Assembly (NCBI GenBank): GCA_017607445.1
Contig: JAEVHH010000002.1
Span: forward strand, 3,029,501 to 3,093,500
DNA from: Histoplasma ohiense
Lineage: Eukaryota > Ascomycota > Eurotiomycetes > Onygenales > Ajellomycetaceae
Direction: 5' to 3'
Length of the DNA stretch: 64,000 nucleotides
Made by a program: the position numbers and the translations under genes. The notes beneath the pieces were generated by a model, which made no database searches, had not been told where the DNA came from, and saw nothing but the letters and a program-made list of their open reading frames with translations. This document shows positions 48,160 through 60,073 of this stretch, piece after piece. Numbering within the stretch: the first letter of the stretch is position 1; the number at the start of each line of letters is the position of its first letter.

Positions 48160-50034
48160 TCATTTGCCGTCTCCACCGCCCTGTTCCGTATCAGCTCTAA
48201 GCTCGTAGCACAGATCATAACATTGCGCAAGGAGTTCGTTGACGCTCCCTTGGCCTTCGGGTAAGTCGTTTCCAACATAAAATTTCCCATCAACTCTCAT
48301 GTTATCAATGGAATTGAGCTTAAGAAATTTGTGAGCATCATATGTATGCATGTATCGTAGAATTTATATTTGCGGTTCATGATAGAAAAGGGGTAGGAAA
48401 CTGACCTTCATACTATACGGGTAGAGTTCTCTGGCATTAGAAACCCCGCCAGACTCCTTTACTTCAATTAAACATTTCCTCAATGTCTGGAGTTGGTTAT
48501 ATATAGGTAGAAGTGCTTCTGAGACTGGTTCAGACGAGATAAGCAAACCATAAATTAAAGCGTAGCTCCGTCGAATCAGATACAGAAGTGTCTGTGTGGA
48601 AAGTCAGTACACGAGATTTCACTCAAACTGCTGAGCAGGGGTCATTGCAATCTTACCCTTTGAGCGTGAATGTCGGCTGGTTTCCCATCGCCATCCAAGA
48701 AATTTCCATCAATCCGGGATTCGTCAATCTTGTTAAGCTTTCTCTGATACATAAACAAATCAGTTTCTCGTAGCGACCACGCCTGGGTCATGACAAGTCT
48801 ATCGAGTTGGTTACGAATCTCTAGGAGTTTGCTATAGGCCTCCTGAAACCGCTCATCGATTTTACCTTTCCTAGAAAAGGAGAAATAAAAATTTCAGTAA
48901 GCCCGATTCTATTATTCCATAGTTAGTACGAGCATTGTTACCTTTCGAGTACAATTTCCGACCATTTCAAACATCTATCCAACAAAGCTTTCACGAGTTC
49001 TTGACCTTCAGGGATCGAGCCATGAGGGCCTACAAAGTTACCGTCTTCCATTGAACCCTGGATGGCTTTGAGCTGCTCCTGGAAGCTCATGACCTCAGAG
49101 GCAGAAAACTACAAATTTGCAAGAGAAATTAGCTTAGACCACCGGACCGGGGAGACAAAGGCCACTGAAAGCAAGACTATACCTTTGAACGAGTGTTTGC
49201 AGCCGATGTAGACCGCAAAATGGAAACCAGTGTCTCATGAGTCGGGGCGAGCTCAGGAGACAAGAACGAAAGTCCATGCTGAAGTTCAGCTAATTGCTTT
49301 CGGCATGTTTCTAACCGAAGTTCCAAAAGCTTCAATATATCCGGTGAATATGTTTCTTTTCCTCTATTAATGTTCTCCTGCATGGTATCCAACGTCTTCG
49401 CGATTGAGTCCAAGTCCTTCTGGCTAAAAAATGCGGCTTCTTTTAGGTGGTCAAGGAGGCGCTAATAGCATTAAGATTAGCAAAATGCCGGAAAGAGTAG
49501 GTCTATTTGCAATTACCTTAATTGTTGAAGCCATCGCATATCTATTGAATCCACTATAAGTCAGCATTCGACTGTTCGGAACAAGCCAGGCATAAGGCGG
49601 GATGGAAAAGAGATGGTATGGTAGCAATGAGGTTCAAGCTCACGCTGCGGGTGCTTCATTGTTCCTTCCAACGGTAAGAAATAGCAATGAGATCAGCTGG
49701 AAGCAATCGTCCAGCACATTGTCAACTGCGGCGTAATTGCTGAAATTAGATAAATACAGATAAATACACTGACCGCAAGTCGAGGGAAGGGAATAACTAT
49801 TGCGGGGTCACGCGAACCTCGATTATGCTCTAACGTATGTTCCGTTCGGAGGGCGTTCAGCCTCTGGACTTGCTCGACGACCTGGTCATGATAGTGCAGC
49901 ACATCCTGGGACTTGATATACCTCGATTTATCTTGTTTGAGGAGCAGGAGGGCGTCTCGAATTACGAGGAGCTGGTCAAGGATAGGCTGTTCTCGAGGAT
50001 CTAGCGGGATGGATACGGCGGGGGAATCGGCCAT
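48160..50034 (-). CDS. UPF0662 / DUF2408 conserved fungal protein
   Basis: Eight exons on the minus strand: 50034-49818, 49725-49644, 49541-49517, 49461-49183, 49108-48942, 48870-48657, 48591-48406, 48318-48160, giving 442 residues. Exon 3 is only 25 nt. The protein is entirely helical and soluble in appearance, with heptad-like Leu patterns (ILDQLLVIRDALLLLKQDK, LLELRLETCRKQLAELQHGL, YSKLLEIRNQLDRLVMTQAW, LLPIYNQLQTLRKCLIEVKE). It matches the fungal UPF0662 family (S. pombe C30C2.08 and yeast YPL260W), whose molecular function is not established. The junctions rebuild NRVDNVLDDCFQLISLLF and ASTIKRLLDHLKEAAFFSQ. The first donor (GTTCGC) is weak, so the 5' model is slightly less sure. The gene is divergent from ribosomal P1. 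Confidence 0.9.
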
Positions 50035-50429
50035 ATTTCGATAAAGTGGCGCCCTTTCATGCGCGAGTAAATTGGAGTCACAACTAGTCCAAGAACGGCA
50101 AGGGATGAATTTAAGTCAAGTAAACATAGATGTTATGTAGTTAAGTGCCTTAGATGTTGTTGTAGAGTGTGTCCAATACTACATATTACAACATGGATCT
50201 GATAACTCCCAAAGAGGCAAGATAGCCACTGGCACGTGACCCGAACCATGCACGGGCCACACAAGCCAAGGTTAAGCGAGGGTTTTCTTTCCACACAATT
50301 TTGGACACTTGACAACGACTGACGACGAGCTGCCTCCGAATCCGCCTTTCTCTTCCCTTCAACCCACCGTATCGCATCACATAGTATCCTTCTCCGCCGG
50401 ATACTTTATCCCTCTCTCCCTCTCTCGCA
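50035..50429. promoter_or_regulatory. Divergent promoter region DUF2408 gene / ribosomal P1
   Basis: 395 bp between opposite ATGs. A CACGTG core at 50233-50238 (read TCACGTGCC on the minus strand) is a candidate bHLH (Cbf1-like) site. A TCTCTC leader precedes the P1 start. Confidence 0.45.
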
Positions 50430-51162
50430 ATGTCTACCGCCGAGCTCGCTTCTTCCTACGCTGCCTTGATTCTGGCCGATGATGGCGTTGAAATCACGGT
50501 ATGTTCAGGCCGCCTGGAGATGAAAAAGGGATATTTCTGGAAGAGGAGGAAAGCCACCGCTACGAAAGATGATATGGAATATGGAATGTAGAATCTATTG
50601 CAAAGGGAATGTCTGCTGATTCGTCTTTTTGGGTTCTCGGGGACGGGAAATTTTAACAGGCCGACAAACTCCAAACCCTCTTGAAGGCTGCCAATGTACA
50701 AGATGTTGAGCCTATCTGGTCTACACTATTCGCCAAGGTACATACATACACGCTACACCCCAGCTCTGGCCTTTCTTTCTCATGAAATTGCAATCTCCGT
50801 GGCAATTGGATGTATGGATTGGGAAGCTGGGATTGGAAACATATATAAAATTGGGACTAACCTAATGAAAATTTTGAATACCAAAGGCTCTTGAGGGCAA
50901 GGATGTAAAAGATCTCCTGCTCAACATCGGATCGGGCGGTGGTGCCGCGGCCGCGGTCGCCAGTGGAGCGGGCCCTGTCGCTGCTGAAACTGGCGGTGCT
51001 GAGGAGAAGGTAGAGAAGGAAGAAGGTACGGTTCATTCAATATTTCACATTTCCTCTCATGTATGTCACTCAGCAAAACAGAGCCGGCTGACAAATTACC
51101 TTGTGCCATTTATAGAGAAGGAAGAGTCCGACGAGGACATGGGCTTCGGTCTTTTCGACTAA
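50430..51162 (+). CDS. RPP1: 60S acidic ribosomal stalk protein P1
   Basis: Four exons: 50430-50498, 50660-50737, 50887-51025, 51116-51162, giving 110 residues, the usual P1 length. The N-terminal helical dimerisation domain is MSTAELASSYAALILADDGV followed by ADKLQTLLKAANVQDVEPIW. Then comes the Ala/Gly hinge (GGGAAAAVASGAG) and the diagnostic acidic tail EESDEDMGFGLFD that contacts elongation factors on the ribosome stalk. P1/P2 heterodimers bind P0 in the cytosol. The PIWSTLFAKALEGKDV segment favours P1 over P2. It runs divergently from the DUF2408 gene and convergently to the PQ-loop transporter. Confidence 0.97.
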
Positions 51163-51713
51163 ATGACTTTCTTTTATTTTTTTCCTTCGCGTTTACTTCC
51201 TCCTCCTCCCAATTCACCTATTGGCGTGTACTCATAATTGTGAGAAATAATAAAAAAAAAATTACAATAAAGAGAAATGGGATGCACAGCTACGACCCTT
51301 TTACGGACAGATCTCCTCCCTTGACGAAATTAAGAAAATGTAAATTTCACTTGGCAATTGGACCAGATGATCGGGTTCCAATGGATTGAATTTCTTTTTC
51401 CCTTTTATGTCAATATGATCTGCTTCTATTAATGTCATATGGTTCATGGTCATGATTGTCGTATTCGTCCATTATTTTTTTTTTTTAAAAAAAAAAAAAA
51501 GAAAAAAGAAACAAAGAAAAGAAAAGGAAAAAAAGCGAAATAGAAAAAGAGTGAAATTGTAACATGCATCCCGCCGCCAATTTTTTGGTTCCTGACCAGT
51601 TTTGTTTTTAAATGTGACAGAAATTGAAAAAAGAAAAAGCCGCCCAAATGAGGATTTTAAAAAATACAATGGAAGGGGAAAGGAGAGCGAGAGGGAGGAT
51701 ATTTGGGGTATTT
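51163..51713. other. Convergent 3' region of P1 and PQ-loop gene
   Basis: T-run then A-run at 51475-51500, followed by an A/G tract. No gene. Confidence 0.55.
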
Positions 51714-53077
51714 TCATATTACAGCTGAGGAGGATGAATCTGCGTATTGGACGGAATATATTCGGAACTGTACGAAGATCACGACATCTTCAACCATCGT
51801 CCCAAGGGACCCAATCAGCCATGGAAGGTTCTTAAGAAAGTATCCCTTCTCGGTGGAATGGAACAATATCTAGGCATTCTGTTAGCGAATTGCTCAAAGG
51901 CTACGTGAATATTCAACTCGAACAGAATTTGGAACTCTTACCCCTGCACCATACGATAAATTTCCCATGAGAGAAAAAATAAAAAATAGCAAAGAAAGTC
52001 CTATGAAAAAACAGATCAGGTCGCCTGTTCAACGTGAACTACTGTAAATCGCAGGCTTCGTTGACAACATACCTTCGCAAGATTTTTCACGGTAATTTTT
52101 GATAATCTGAGGTATCCGTGCTCTATCCATTTTGTCCCGAATCTGTTAGCCATTGGAGCCGACGCGAAACTTGATATGCAGGCGTGCATAGCTTACCCTA
52201 GATAGAAAACAGCGCTCAGATACCCAAACACCTGCGCGCCAACAGCCATTTTCTCTCGCTGCTCGGTAGCAGTCGGCTGCCACACACCCGACTGCCAGGC
52301 AATCGCCCACCCAGCCGTCCCGACGGCACAGATCCCAAGAATACTCAAAGTATTCCTCACCCATGTGTTTCCGGGTTCCGTCTCCTCCAGGATCTTCGTC
52401 AACGAATCCGGTACGTAGGGATGCGAGTGGCGCCTTCGCGCCGATGCGGACGACCGCCTCCTCCGCGCCGCCGAAGAAGCAGAGGCCGAAATGCCCAGGT
52501 TCTCGCTCATGCGACGGGAAAGGAGAGGAGTGGTGGGGTCAGACGCATCGGACTCCGCGTCAGACTCGTCGGCAGCCGCCCCGCTGGACAAGGTGCGGCG
52601 ACGGTCACAGCCATACTTGCGTGTACGGGCAGCCAAGGCAGCTTCCAGACGGGCATTCTTGACGTTAAAATAGAGGCATTGGCAGATGAGGATGCCGTCT
52701 GCGAAGCAGAAGTAGACGGCAATGGCGATAATGACGGGGACGAGATGGGCCCAGAGGGAGCCTATGAGGTTTGCAATGTCACCGACGAACCAGACGAAGA
52801 GGAAAGTGATGGAGACCGCATCCGCTGAACTACGTTTGTAGTTTTCGATTAGTTGGGGGATCTGCATTGGCTTGTTAGACATATTTCCCCCCCGATGTTT
52901 TTTTTTTTGTGTGTGTGTGTGTGTGTTTTGTCAACCAGTTTTAGCTGTGTGCGTGTTCATGTATGTACGTACCAGGAGGAAAATCCAGCAAGCAAGACAA
53001 ATTGAACCCAGCACTCCCGAAGCAGCTTCGCGGAGTGTCAATGGGATGGAATCAGAAGGTCCCGACAGGGACATCAT
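51714..53077 (-). CDS. PQ-loop vacuolar cationic amino-acid transporter (Ypq family)
   Basis: Five exons on the minus strand: 53077-52973, 52861-52197, 52122-52073, 52000-51942, 51869-51714, giving 344 residues. Both PQ-loop motifs are created or framed by splicing: WIFLL|IPQLIENYKR (residues 36-45) and YLG|ARIPQIIKNYRE (near 257-269). Seven hydrophobic segments can be traced, e.g. TFLFVWFVGDIANLIGS, PVIIAIAVYFCFADGIL, TLSILGICAVGTAGWAIA, KNLPWLIGSLGTMVEDVVIF. A Ser/Arg-rich cytosolic loop (SASSAARRRRSSASARR) with a TTPLLS motif sits between the halves. Yeast Ypq1-3 and human PQLC2 move Lys/Arg across the vacuolar or lysosomal membrane. The start is uncertain: in-frame ATGs at 53134, 53089, 53077 and 53074 exist, and the short form best fits the family. 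A TCACGTGA site lies 374 bp upstream. Confidence 0.92.
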
Positions 53078-54171
53078 GTACGTGTGCATATCGCAAGTGA
53101 GAAGGAGGGTGGCCGGGCCAAATGCGAAAGACACAATATTGAAAAATTGAGGAAAAGAGTCGGGGACAAAAGAGGTTTTGGACTGCGGACCCCGAAGATG
53201 AAGGGGGCGGGCTTCAATGCAAACAATCGCACGGATCCATCAGTCTTGCATGGCTATTTCTGTCGAGGGGGAGACGCAGAGACGCAGAGAGTGAAACATC
53301 TGGCCTTTGTTCGGCGACAGCGGTTGCGACAGGTTCAGAAAGTTGCCGGCAGCAGCTCAAGAGTCAAAAGGCAAAAAGCGAAAAAATGTCTTGCAGCGAA
53401 AGCAGTTGATGACGCTATTTAAAGCGGTCGCGACCCGTCACAGGGCTGGATCACGTGATGACACTGTGGTGGTTCTAGAGACTGAGAGACTGAGACGGAC
53501 GATTGAGGACAAGCAAGGAAAAAAAATCAAGTAAAAAGGAGATGAGGAACACAATTCTATGGGCTGGTTAAGGACTGGTCAATTATTTCAAACCGCTGAA
53601 TCGAACGTTTCCCACAAGCTACAATCTCCTGCTGCTGCGTACAGGGCTGACAAGGTTAACCTGGCTCAACTTCCTTGAACCATCCATGTTACAGTATCCC
53701 TGCCGAATTCCCTGCTTCCCGCAGCCTTGGAAGATGAAACGTTTCATGGGTTTCTTTTTCTCTCTCTAGCGGGCTGTGGCTGTTGCAAGGAATTTTTTCG
53801 AGCAAGGGTTTTTTCGGAGTTAGGGCTGCCTAGATCACATGATCGTGCATCTTGCCCAGGTGACAGTAGTTGCGCCCCAACACATCGTTACAGCTCTTTC
53901 CTACTCATCAATCTTCCCTCTCGCTGGCGAGGATGAGACGCGAGCAATCGCCTTGTACTGTACCGTACAAGCAGGGAATGTGGAGATTGCTTAAATCCAC
54001 TCGCGTACGTGTGGATAGGTTCGTGATTGTTGTGTTGCACAACTGCATTTTCTTCTTTTACGGGTTCTTCCATCTATTGCCATGACGCTGGTATAAGAAT
54101 CACACAACCAAGGGTGCAAGAAGAAAAAGAATAAGAATAAACCGGCGATGCGCCGCGAAGAGCTCATGGGG
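53078..54171. other. Intergenic upstream of PQ-loop gene / 3' of TCF25 gene
   Basis: Contains TCACGTGA (53451-53458) and a related TCACATGA (53837-53844). Plus-strand frames 53084-53534 are not supported: they overlap the transporter leader and lack protein-like features. Confidence 0.5.
53451..53458. promoter_or_regulatory. TCACGTGA site upstream of PQ-loop transporter
   Basis: A perfect CACGTG-centred palindrome 374 bp before the chosen start codon. A bHLH factor is inferred only. Confidence 0.3.
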
Positions 54172-56411
54172 TTATCTATTTCCACCTGCTTGAACTTGCA
54201 GCTCTTCCAAGAGCAAATCAACAAGCAACGGTGAGTTGAGTTCAGACGCCGCATCCTGTATGATAGAATTCCAAACATCGGGGTCCAGCAGACGTAGTGC
54301 CCTAACCCAATCGGTTACCGGATTTGGGTCGTTGTCTACATCCCAGTTTCCGCGATCCACCCCATTAACCAGCAGGAAATCTTGCAAATCACGTAATCCA
54401 CGGTTGAAGAGATACTCTTCAGGATGCGATAGTGCGTCAACGTCAGCCTGATCTTCATCCAAGTTGTCACCACTCTCGCCTGGATGAGGATGCGGTAGTG
54501 GTTCATTTTCAGAACCCCCCTGCCTGTTCTCCAAATCGCCATCAACTGCAACTGCTTGTCTATTGAGCCCAAACATCTCCCTAGCGACGTCAAATATCCT
54601 CGCGGGGTGAGTATTGACAGATGGATCCGCTATTGGCTGGCCCGGGGGCAGTGGGTCGGAGGCCGATATGCGCCCTGCAACAAAGTGGCGAGGAAGATGA
54701 GTAGTGACTGACGGGATATCTGACAATAAAACATGGCGGGCGACGCCAAGTGTGATCTCAGGAGGCTCCACATCCCCACTAATTGCTGCGAGAGTATCTC
54801 CAACTTCGACGAAGACAGATATAGCCTCGGGTGTATTCCAAATACCTTTAGCTCGAGCAATGTAGAGTTCGCAGAACATTTCGTGGGCTTGGTTGGGCGC
54901 CTGCACTCCCCATATTCGTTCTGGTATGGGTTCAATGTTCAGTTCCTGTGCCAGACGACAAAAGATCCAAGGGTATCGAGACATTGCTTTTCGGAGTTGC
55001 GACCGACATTCGACTGGCTTGCCTTGTAGGAAATAGGCCAGAGCAAGCGAACATTGAATGTTGGGAAATTTCTCCCAGTGGCTGCTAAAGAATGGATGGG
55101 AACACAATTTTATAAAATAATCGTGCTCTCTTCCCCGAATAAATAGTGAATCAATTATCAAATTGATGGAGTATGGGTCATCAGGATCCAGGCTTAGAAG
55201 TAGCTTCGCCCACTCCGAAGCGGTTTTCAGAGTCCCCTTCATCTCCAAATTCTTGATATATCTCCACCCTGCAAGCCAAAACTCCCGGTTTTCTGCGATG
55301 TTGAAATTTAATCTGGCTTTTCCTTCTTTTAGGCAGTTGCCAAATGAGGAGTGGACGGAACGACCGATATTGAACAAAGCCCTTTCAAGTAAATCCCCAG
55401 AGACCGCATGGTCACCCTGGGCCTTCGCGATCTCGGAGACTTGTAAAAGACTCAAAATGTGGTATGCTTGTTGAATTGTAAGTAAAGAGGCATACAGCAC
55501 TACTACCATGGTTGGGCGCTACTCGACTTACGATTATAGTGTAAATGGTGTATAATTCTCTCTGGTTCCATTGACTCGACACAAATTTCAAATTGCCTTT
55601 GAGCATCTTTGTAGGCTGTATTATGAACAAGCTTATATTCTGTTTGGCCGGACGGCAGTTTGCTCACAACTTCCATTCCAAGACCCCCACTCGTCGCCCG
55701 CGGCCATTCATCCTTCGCCTGCATCAAAATATTTTTGCGCAGTGCAGCGCCCGCAAGATCCTGTCCACGACTGACAGGGTTATAGCGTCCGGTTAGTGCC
55801 TGTCCAAGATCCATAGGCTGATGTCTATTCCTGCGGCTTGTGCCCGTACTTGTTGTTTCGTTGGTATGTTCGAATACCACATTGCCGAACAACTTTCTCA
55901 TCTCATTGATGGCATTGAGGCGCCGCTGGTCAATCGCGAGAAGTTTGTCAAGCTCCTCCGATAGTTGTTCATTCACGGCATTTCCTCGCGTGACTAAGTT
56001 GCGTTCATCAATTTGCAACGGATTTTTAGTCGACAAAGCTTGGAGTGCGCGGTCAATCTCATCCAACTCAGGTTCCTGTGGGCCAGGAGTATCTGATTTG
56101 TGGTTCTCTGTGCCACCTGTAGAGTTTTTGGCACGTTTCTTTTTCTTCTTTTTCTTCTTGATTTCTGTAGGTTTTGAAGGAGTGGAAGGCTTCTGCAAGG
56201 TCTGAACCGACTCAGGGAGAGAGGTTTCCGAACCAGACCCGTCTTCAGCATCTTGGCTTCCTAGCAAGTCAAAGGCATTAAACTTCGTTGGAGCTGGTTG
56301 AAAATTACGTAGCTCGTCGTCTGACAGTTCTTCATCCGAGACTTCGTGGGAAGCTTTTGCTACCTCTTGTTCTTGCTGCTTCTGCAGCTTCCGTAAAGCC
56401 CTGGAGGACAT
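54172..56411 (-). CDS. RQC1: TCF25 family protein (Rqc1-like)
   Basis: Two exons on the minus strand, 56411-55532 and 55466-54172 (intron 65 nt), give 724 residues. Splicing gives HLHYN|PYHILSLLQVSEIAKAQGDH, the family core. The N-terminus is acidic and helical (VSDEELSDDELRNF), with eight consecutive Lys at residues 85-92. The TCF25 domain (about residues 240-560) shows TPR-like helical pairs: GDLLERALFNIGR, SEWAKLLLSLDPDDPYSINL, CSLALAYFLQGKPVECRSQL. Yeast Rqc1 of this family works in the ribosome-associated quality control complex with the ligase Ltn1, promoting K48-linked ubiquitination of stalled nascent chains. Human TCF25 was first described as a transcriptional repressor. The C-terminus is acidic (DNLDEDQADVD) and ends LLLEELQVQAGGNR. 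Divergent from PTC5. Confidence 0.93.
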
Positions 56412-56800
56412 GGTCGCAGTGGGTTGAGGAGCCGTTTACTCACGTTAAGGGTTGACAGCAGCGGGAGAAAGAAAGAGAGCGAGGGCGGGACATGGCCGGC
56501 GAAATGCGGCCAGCCATTTATGTGAGTATATAAGACATCTGGCACATAAATAACTCCGGTGTCAACCTATTCGTATCCGATGTTGACATCCAAGAATCAT
56601 GGTGGGACCAGAACTTGACCTTCGCTGAGTCATCATCACCTATCCTTGGCGCCCCAACCTTGTTTCCAATCCAGTCGACTGAGTAAATCCACCATCAACT
56701 GGCCTTCTCGTACCATCTGGACCCATTCACGAAACATCATCCCCGGGGATAGGCTACTTGCCCAAATTTCCCACCCCAGGTCCCCTTTTTTACGGCTTCG
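56412..56800. promoter_or_regulatory. Divergent promoter region TCF25 / PTC5
   Basis: 389 bp between two start codons. No individual site is strong enough to name. Confidence 0.4.
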
Positions 56801-58765
56801 ATGCGTCGAGCAGCGACTCACATTTTCCGTGCAGGACGCTGTAGACCTCTCCGTAACCTCCGGCGTGTCCCACAACCACCCTTCACAGCCAACTATGGAG
56901 TAGCACTGCGGGCTATATCCTTCCCAAGGAGAACCGTTGCCATTACTCCTGCTACACTACAATCGTCCATGCACTTCCGGAACCTTTCTCTGGCATTTAT
57001 TTCGACTTTGGTGGCATCAGGCGCTTGGTACGCCTACAAAGGTAGCCAAGGGACTGGTGGCATCCCGAGCCCCTTGGGTTCCAACAATAGTTTAGTATCG
57101 CCGACTGGAATTCAATCTAGGGGGATTTCATCCACGGCTGCTTCAATAATCAGTGCAGAGGAGACTGCTGAAGCTACACGCCGTTCCCTCCTGGTGGAAA
57201 ATGAACAATTCTACGCCAGTAATATTGTTGGGAGCGGACCCCTCTCAAAGGAAACGGACAGCTCGGGAAGACGAGTGCTGGAGATGCTAACCCCGGATCA
57301 AGCGACGCAGAAGCTGAGGCGGAATGAAGAGTCTTATCTGGTGGGCCGTGGAAGAGGGGTGGTCCGATACGATGTTGTTCAATTACCCAGCAACGACCCC
57401 ATCGAAGACGACCATGCGGAAAAAATAGTGGAAGTTCCGCAATCAGTTGCCGCATCAGAGGATAGTACCACGACGAGTGATTGGATGTTCTGGGGCGTAT
57501 TTGACGGACATTCGTGAGTTAATTACATGCAACTAACTGTAACCCCGTACTGACTTGTAAATTCAGAGGGTGGACGACATCCGCGAAACTGCGCCAGGCC
57601 TTGATATCCTTCGTTGCACGCGAATTAAACGCGACTTATAAGTCTGCCGCCGCAGATCCGTCTAAAACATTTCCATCACCAGAAGCCGTTGACAATGCAA
57701 TAAAAAGCGGCTTCGTCCGGCTTGATCACGAAATAGTCCACGAGAGCGTGAACAAGGTTATGAAATCTAACTCGAAGCGGGTTGCCGCAGAGCTCCTCGC
57801 ACCCGCATTGTCCGGATCATGCGCTCTTCTCGCATTCTATGATAGCAGATCAAATTTACTACGAGTTGCCTGCACTGGAGATTCAAGAGCAGTTCTTGGA
57901 CGCAGAGCAGCTAGCGGGAAATGGGTTGCTACTCCACTTTCGGAGGACCAAACCGGCTCAACTCAATCAGAAGTCGAACGGCTGACCCGGGAGCATCCCG
58001 GAGAACCAAATGTTGTTCGGAACGGTAGGATTTTAGGTAATCTTGAACCTAGCCGTGCATTTGGAGACGCGTTTTACAAGTGGACACGAGAAACGCAGGA
58101 TAAAATCAAGCGGCAATTTTTTGGCAGAACACCACACCAACTCTTGAAGACGCCTCCCTATGTAACAGCCGAGCCTGTTATCACCACCACCCCGGTTGAG
58201 CCTCGCAACGGCGACTTCGTTGTCTTGGCTACGGATGGTCTGTGGGAAATGCTCTCTAATGAAGAAGTTGTTGGACTTGTTGGGCAGTGGATAGAGCATC
58301 AACGCTCCCTTGCTCAGGGTACGCAGGCAGCTGCCAAAAGTTGGTTGCAGGGTTGGTTCAGGTCTGAGTCGAATTTACCCGTGGAAAATCTCGGCACGGG
58401 CAAGTCGAGTGGGCAGCGCCTCCCAATCCGTCAACAGCAATATAATATTCCCTCCACGAGCGACAGATTTGTCGTTGAAGACAAGAACGCAGCTACCCAT
58501 CTAGTCCGCAACGCGCTTGGCGGTAAGGATCAAGATATGGTTTGTGCATTGCTTACTCTTCCTAGTCCGTATTCTCGAAGATACAGGTACGTTTGCCATT
58601 CCCTGATCCTAACTTGAAATATTGACCCCATATCGCTAACCCGGTGTTGACAGAGATGACCTCACTGTCGAAGTTATTTTCTTCGGCGAAGGCCCCGATA
58701 CCGGAGATGTAACGCTGAACACCGAAGCTAGCGCCAATTCAACTGAAATGAAAGCTAAGCTCTAG
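56801..58765 (+). CDS. PTC5: Mitochondrial PP2C phosphatase (pyruvate dehydrogenase phosphatase type)
   Basis: Three exons: 56801-57513, 57567-58586, 58654-58765, giving 614 residues. Residues 1-45 are Arg-rich and nearly free of acids (a presequence). A hydrophobic segment at 62-79 (LSLAFISTLVASGAWYAY) suggests inner-membrane anchoring or a sorting signal. The PPM fold motifs follow in order: FWGVFDGHSGW (metal-binding Asp235, Gly236), SGSCALLAFYD, RVACTGDSRAVLG, LTREHPGEPNVV, LEPSRAFGDAFYKW, VLATDGLWEMLS, and RDDLTVEVIFFGEG at the end, where the spliced DD completes the metal site. Yeast Ptc5 dephosphorylates and activates the E1 alpha subunit of pyruvate dehydrogenase in mitochondria. A 60-residue insertion before the last motif (QRLPIRQQQYNIP) is typical of this subgroup. 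Confidence 0.94.
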
Positions 58766-59321
58766 AACAAGCCGCTCAATCAGTTTCGGGGATTCAACTT
58801 GCTCGTTGACGCTCCACTATGCGCCTCCCCTACTTCTTTTCTGTTATGCAGGAGAGGTGGTGATCTTTCTCCGTCTTACCATAAGTGGTTATTTGAAAGG
58901 GCGTTACGGATAGACGGATGCCAGCCTTCTTGATTATGTCGTTTGTCATTGTTTCTCATTTTCTCATTTTTTTCCCCAACTAAGAGTCATTGCATCGCAA
59001 GTTTTCCCATCTAACTCCTCGTATGGATTGATCGCTTACATTACCCCTATTACTCACCGCTCGTTTCTTATTATGATTGCGAATCACCCTAAAGCCCTGA
59101 ATAGTCCAGATTTGAGGGCAATTTCCCAACCCACCCCTCGATATATCTATCTTAATAGATATGATAAACTCTTTGATTTTCTGTCGTGTTTCTATTACAG
59201 TATCTTCTGCTCCTTGCCCACCCTCAGGCGAGATACCGAAATGAAATTCCCAATAAACCCATGCAGAGTTAACTAAGGGCCCACAAGGGGAACAGTGTGT
59301 AAAGAATATGAAAAACCAAGT

Positions 59322-59523
59322 TATGTACAAGTCGTCGGTCCCATCCAGATGGGTGACATGAAACGCAAAAGCGTCTCCCTCTTGATTAATGACATCGCGC
59401 TCCCATTTGAGGGAGGTAAAGTTTGTGTGGTCATAGATTGCCACTTGGCCCTTAATATTCAACCTCTATCGCAGGGCTTCCTTGATGATTTTTTCAACGA
59501 AGTTATCCACGGTATCTCGTTCG
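59322..59523 (-). pseudogene. Decayed coding fragment, unidentified
   Basis: One minus-strand frame reads RDTVDNFVEKIIKEALR, a TAG at 59468-59466, then RLNIKGQVAIYDHTNF and TSLKWERDVINQEGDAFAFH, VTHLDGTDDLYIT. Composition is clearly protein-like on both sides of the stop. After about 59322 the frame runs on without protein-like quality. There is no start codon or supported splice site, so I call it a relic. The family is not recognised with certainty. Confidence 0.45.
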
Positions 59524-60073
59524 AAATTCCGTCAGGTCGCTTTCTGAGAAAATTGGCCTGTTCTGAATGTTACTTGTGACAAAGTCTAGCTAGGGGGCAA
59601 GGCTGCTCTTAATATTAGTGAGATATACAGATTGCTTTCTCTTACCGATTTGCTGAGCTGTCTATCTGCCCGCCCGCCTGCCAATGTATGTACATGTACA
59701 ATATCAAGATGAAGTGATATCTGATGATGATATCTATCGATGGCATGAATATCTAGTAAAATCAATGATTGAGAGATAAAAGACAGAATATTACAAAAAA
59801 TGATTTGAAATAGAAGATCACTATATCAGAACGATGATTTAAGAGTAGATGCCACTACTAATATAGTGATAGAGATTTGTACATATACATAATATGAAGA
59901 TGATTTAAGAGCTCTATAATATAGTATCAATTTCTCATTTCTACTCTCAAATAATTGTTCACTTACGGGTCAGAAGTGTATAATACCGAGTAAATGCAGT
60001 GGCTTAAGTCGTTGCGAGATTGCTTCTGCTGTCAATTTCTTTCCCACCGAGAGGACGACTAACTACCCACGGA

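Noticed and set aside
53084..53534. Plus-strand frames upstream of the PQ-loop transporter
   Set aside because: They overlap its 5' region on the opposite strand and are basic and low in hydrophobic residues, with no conserved motif.
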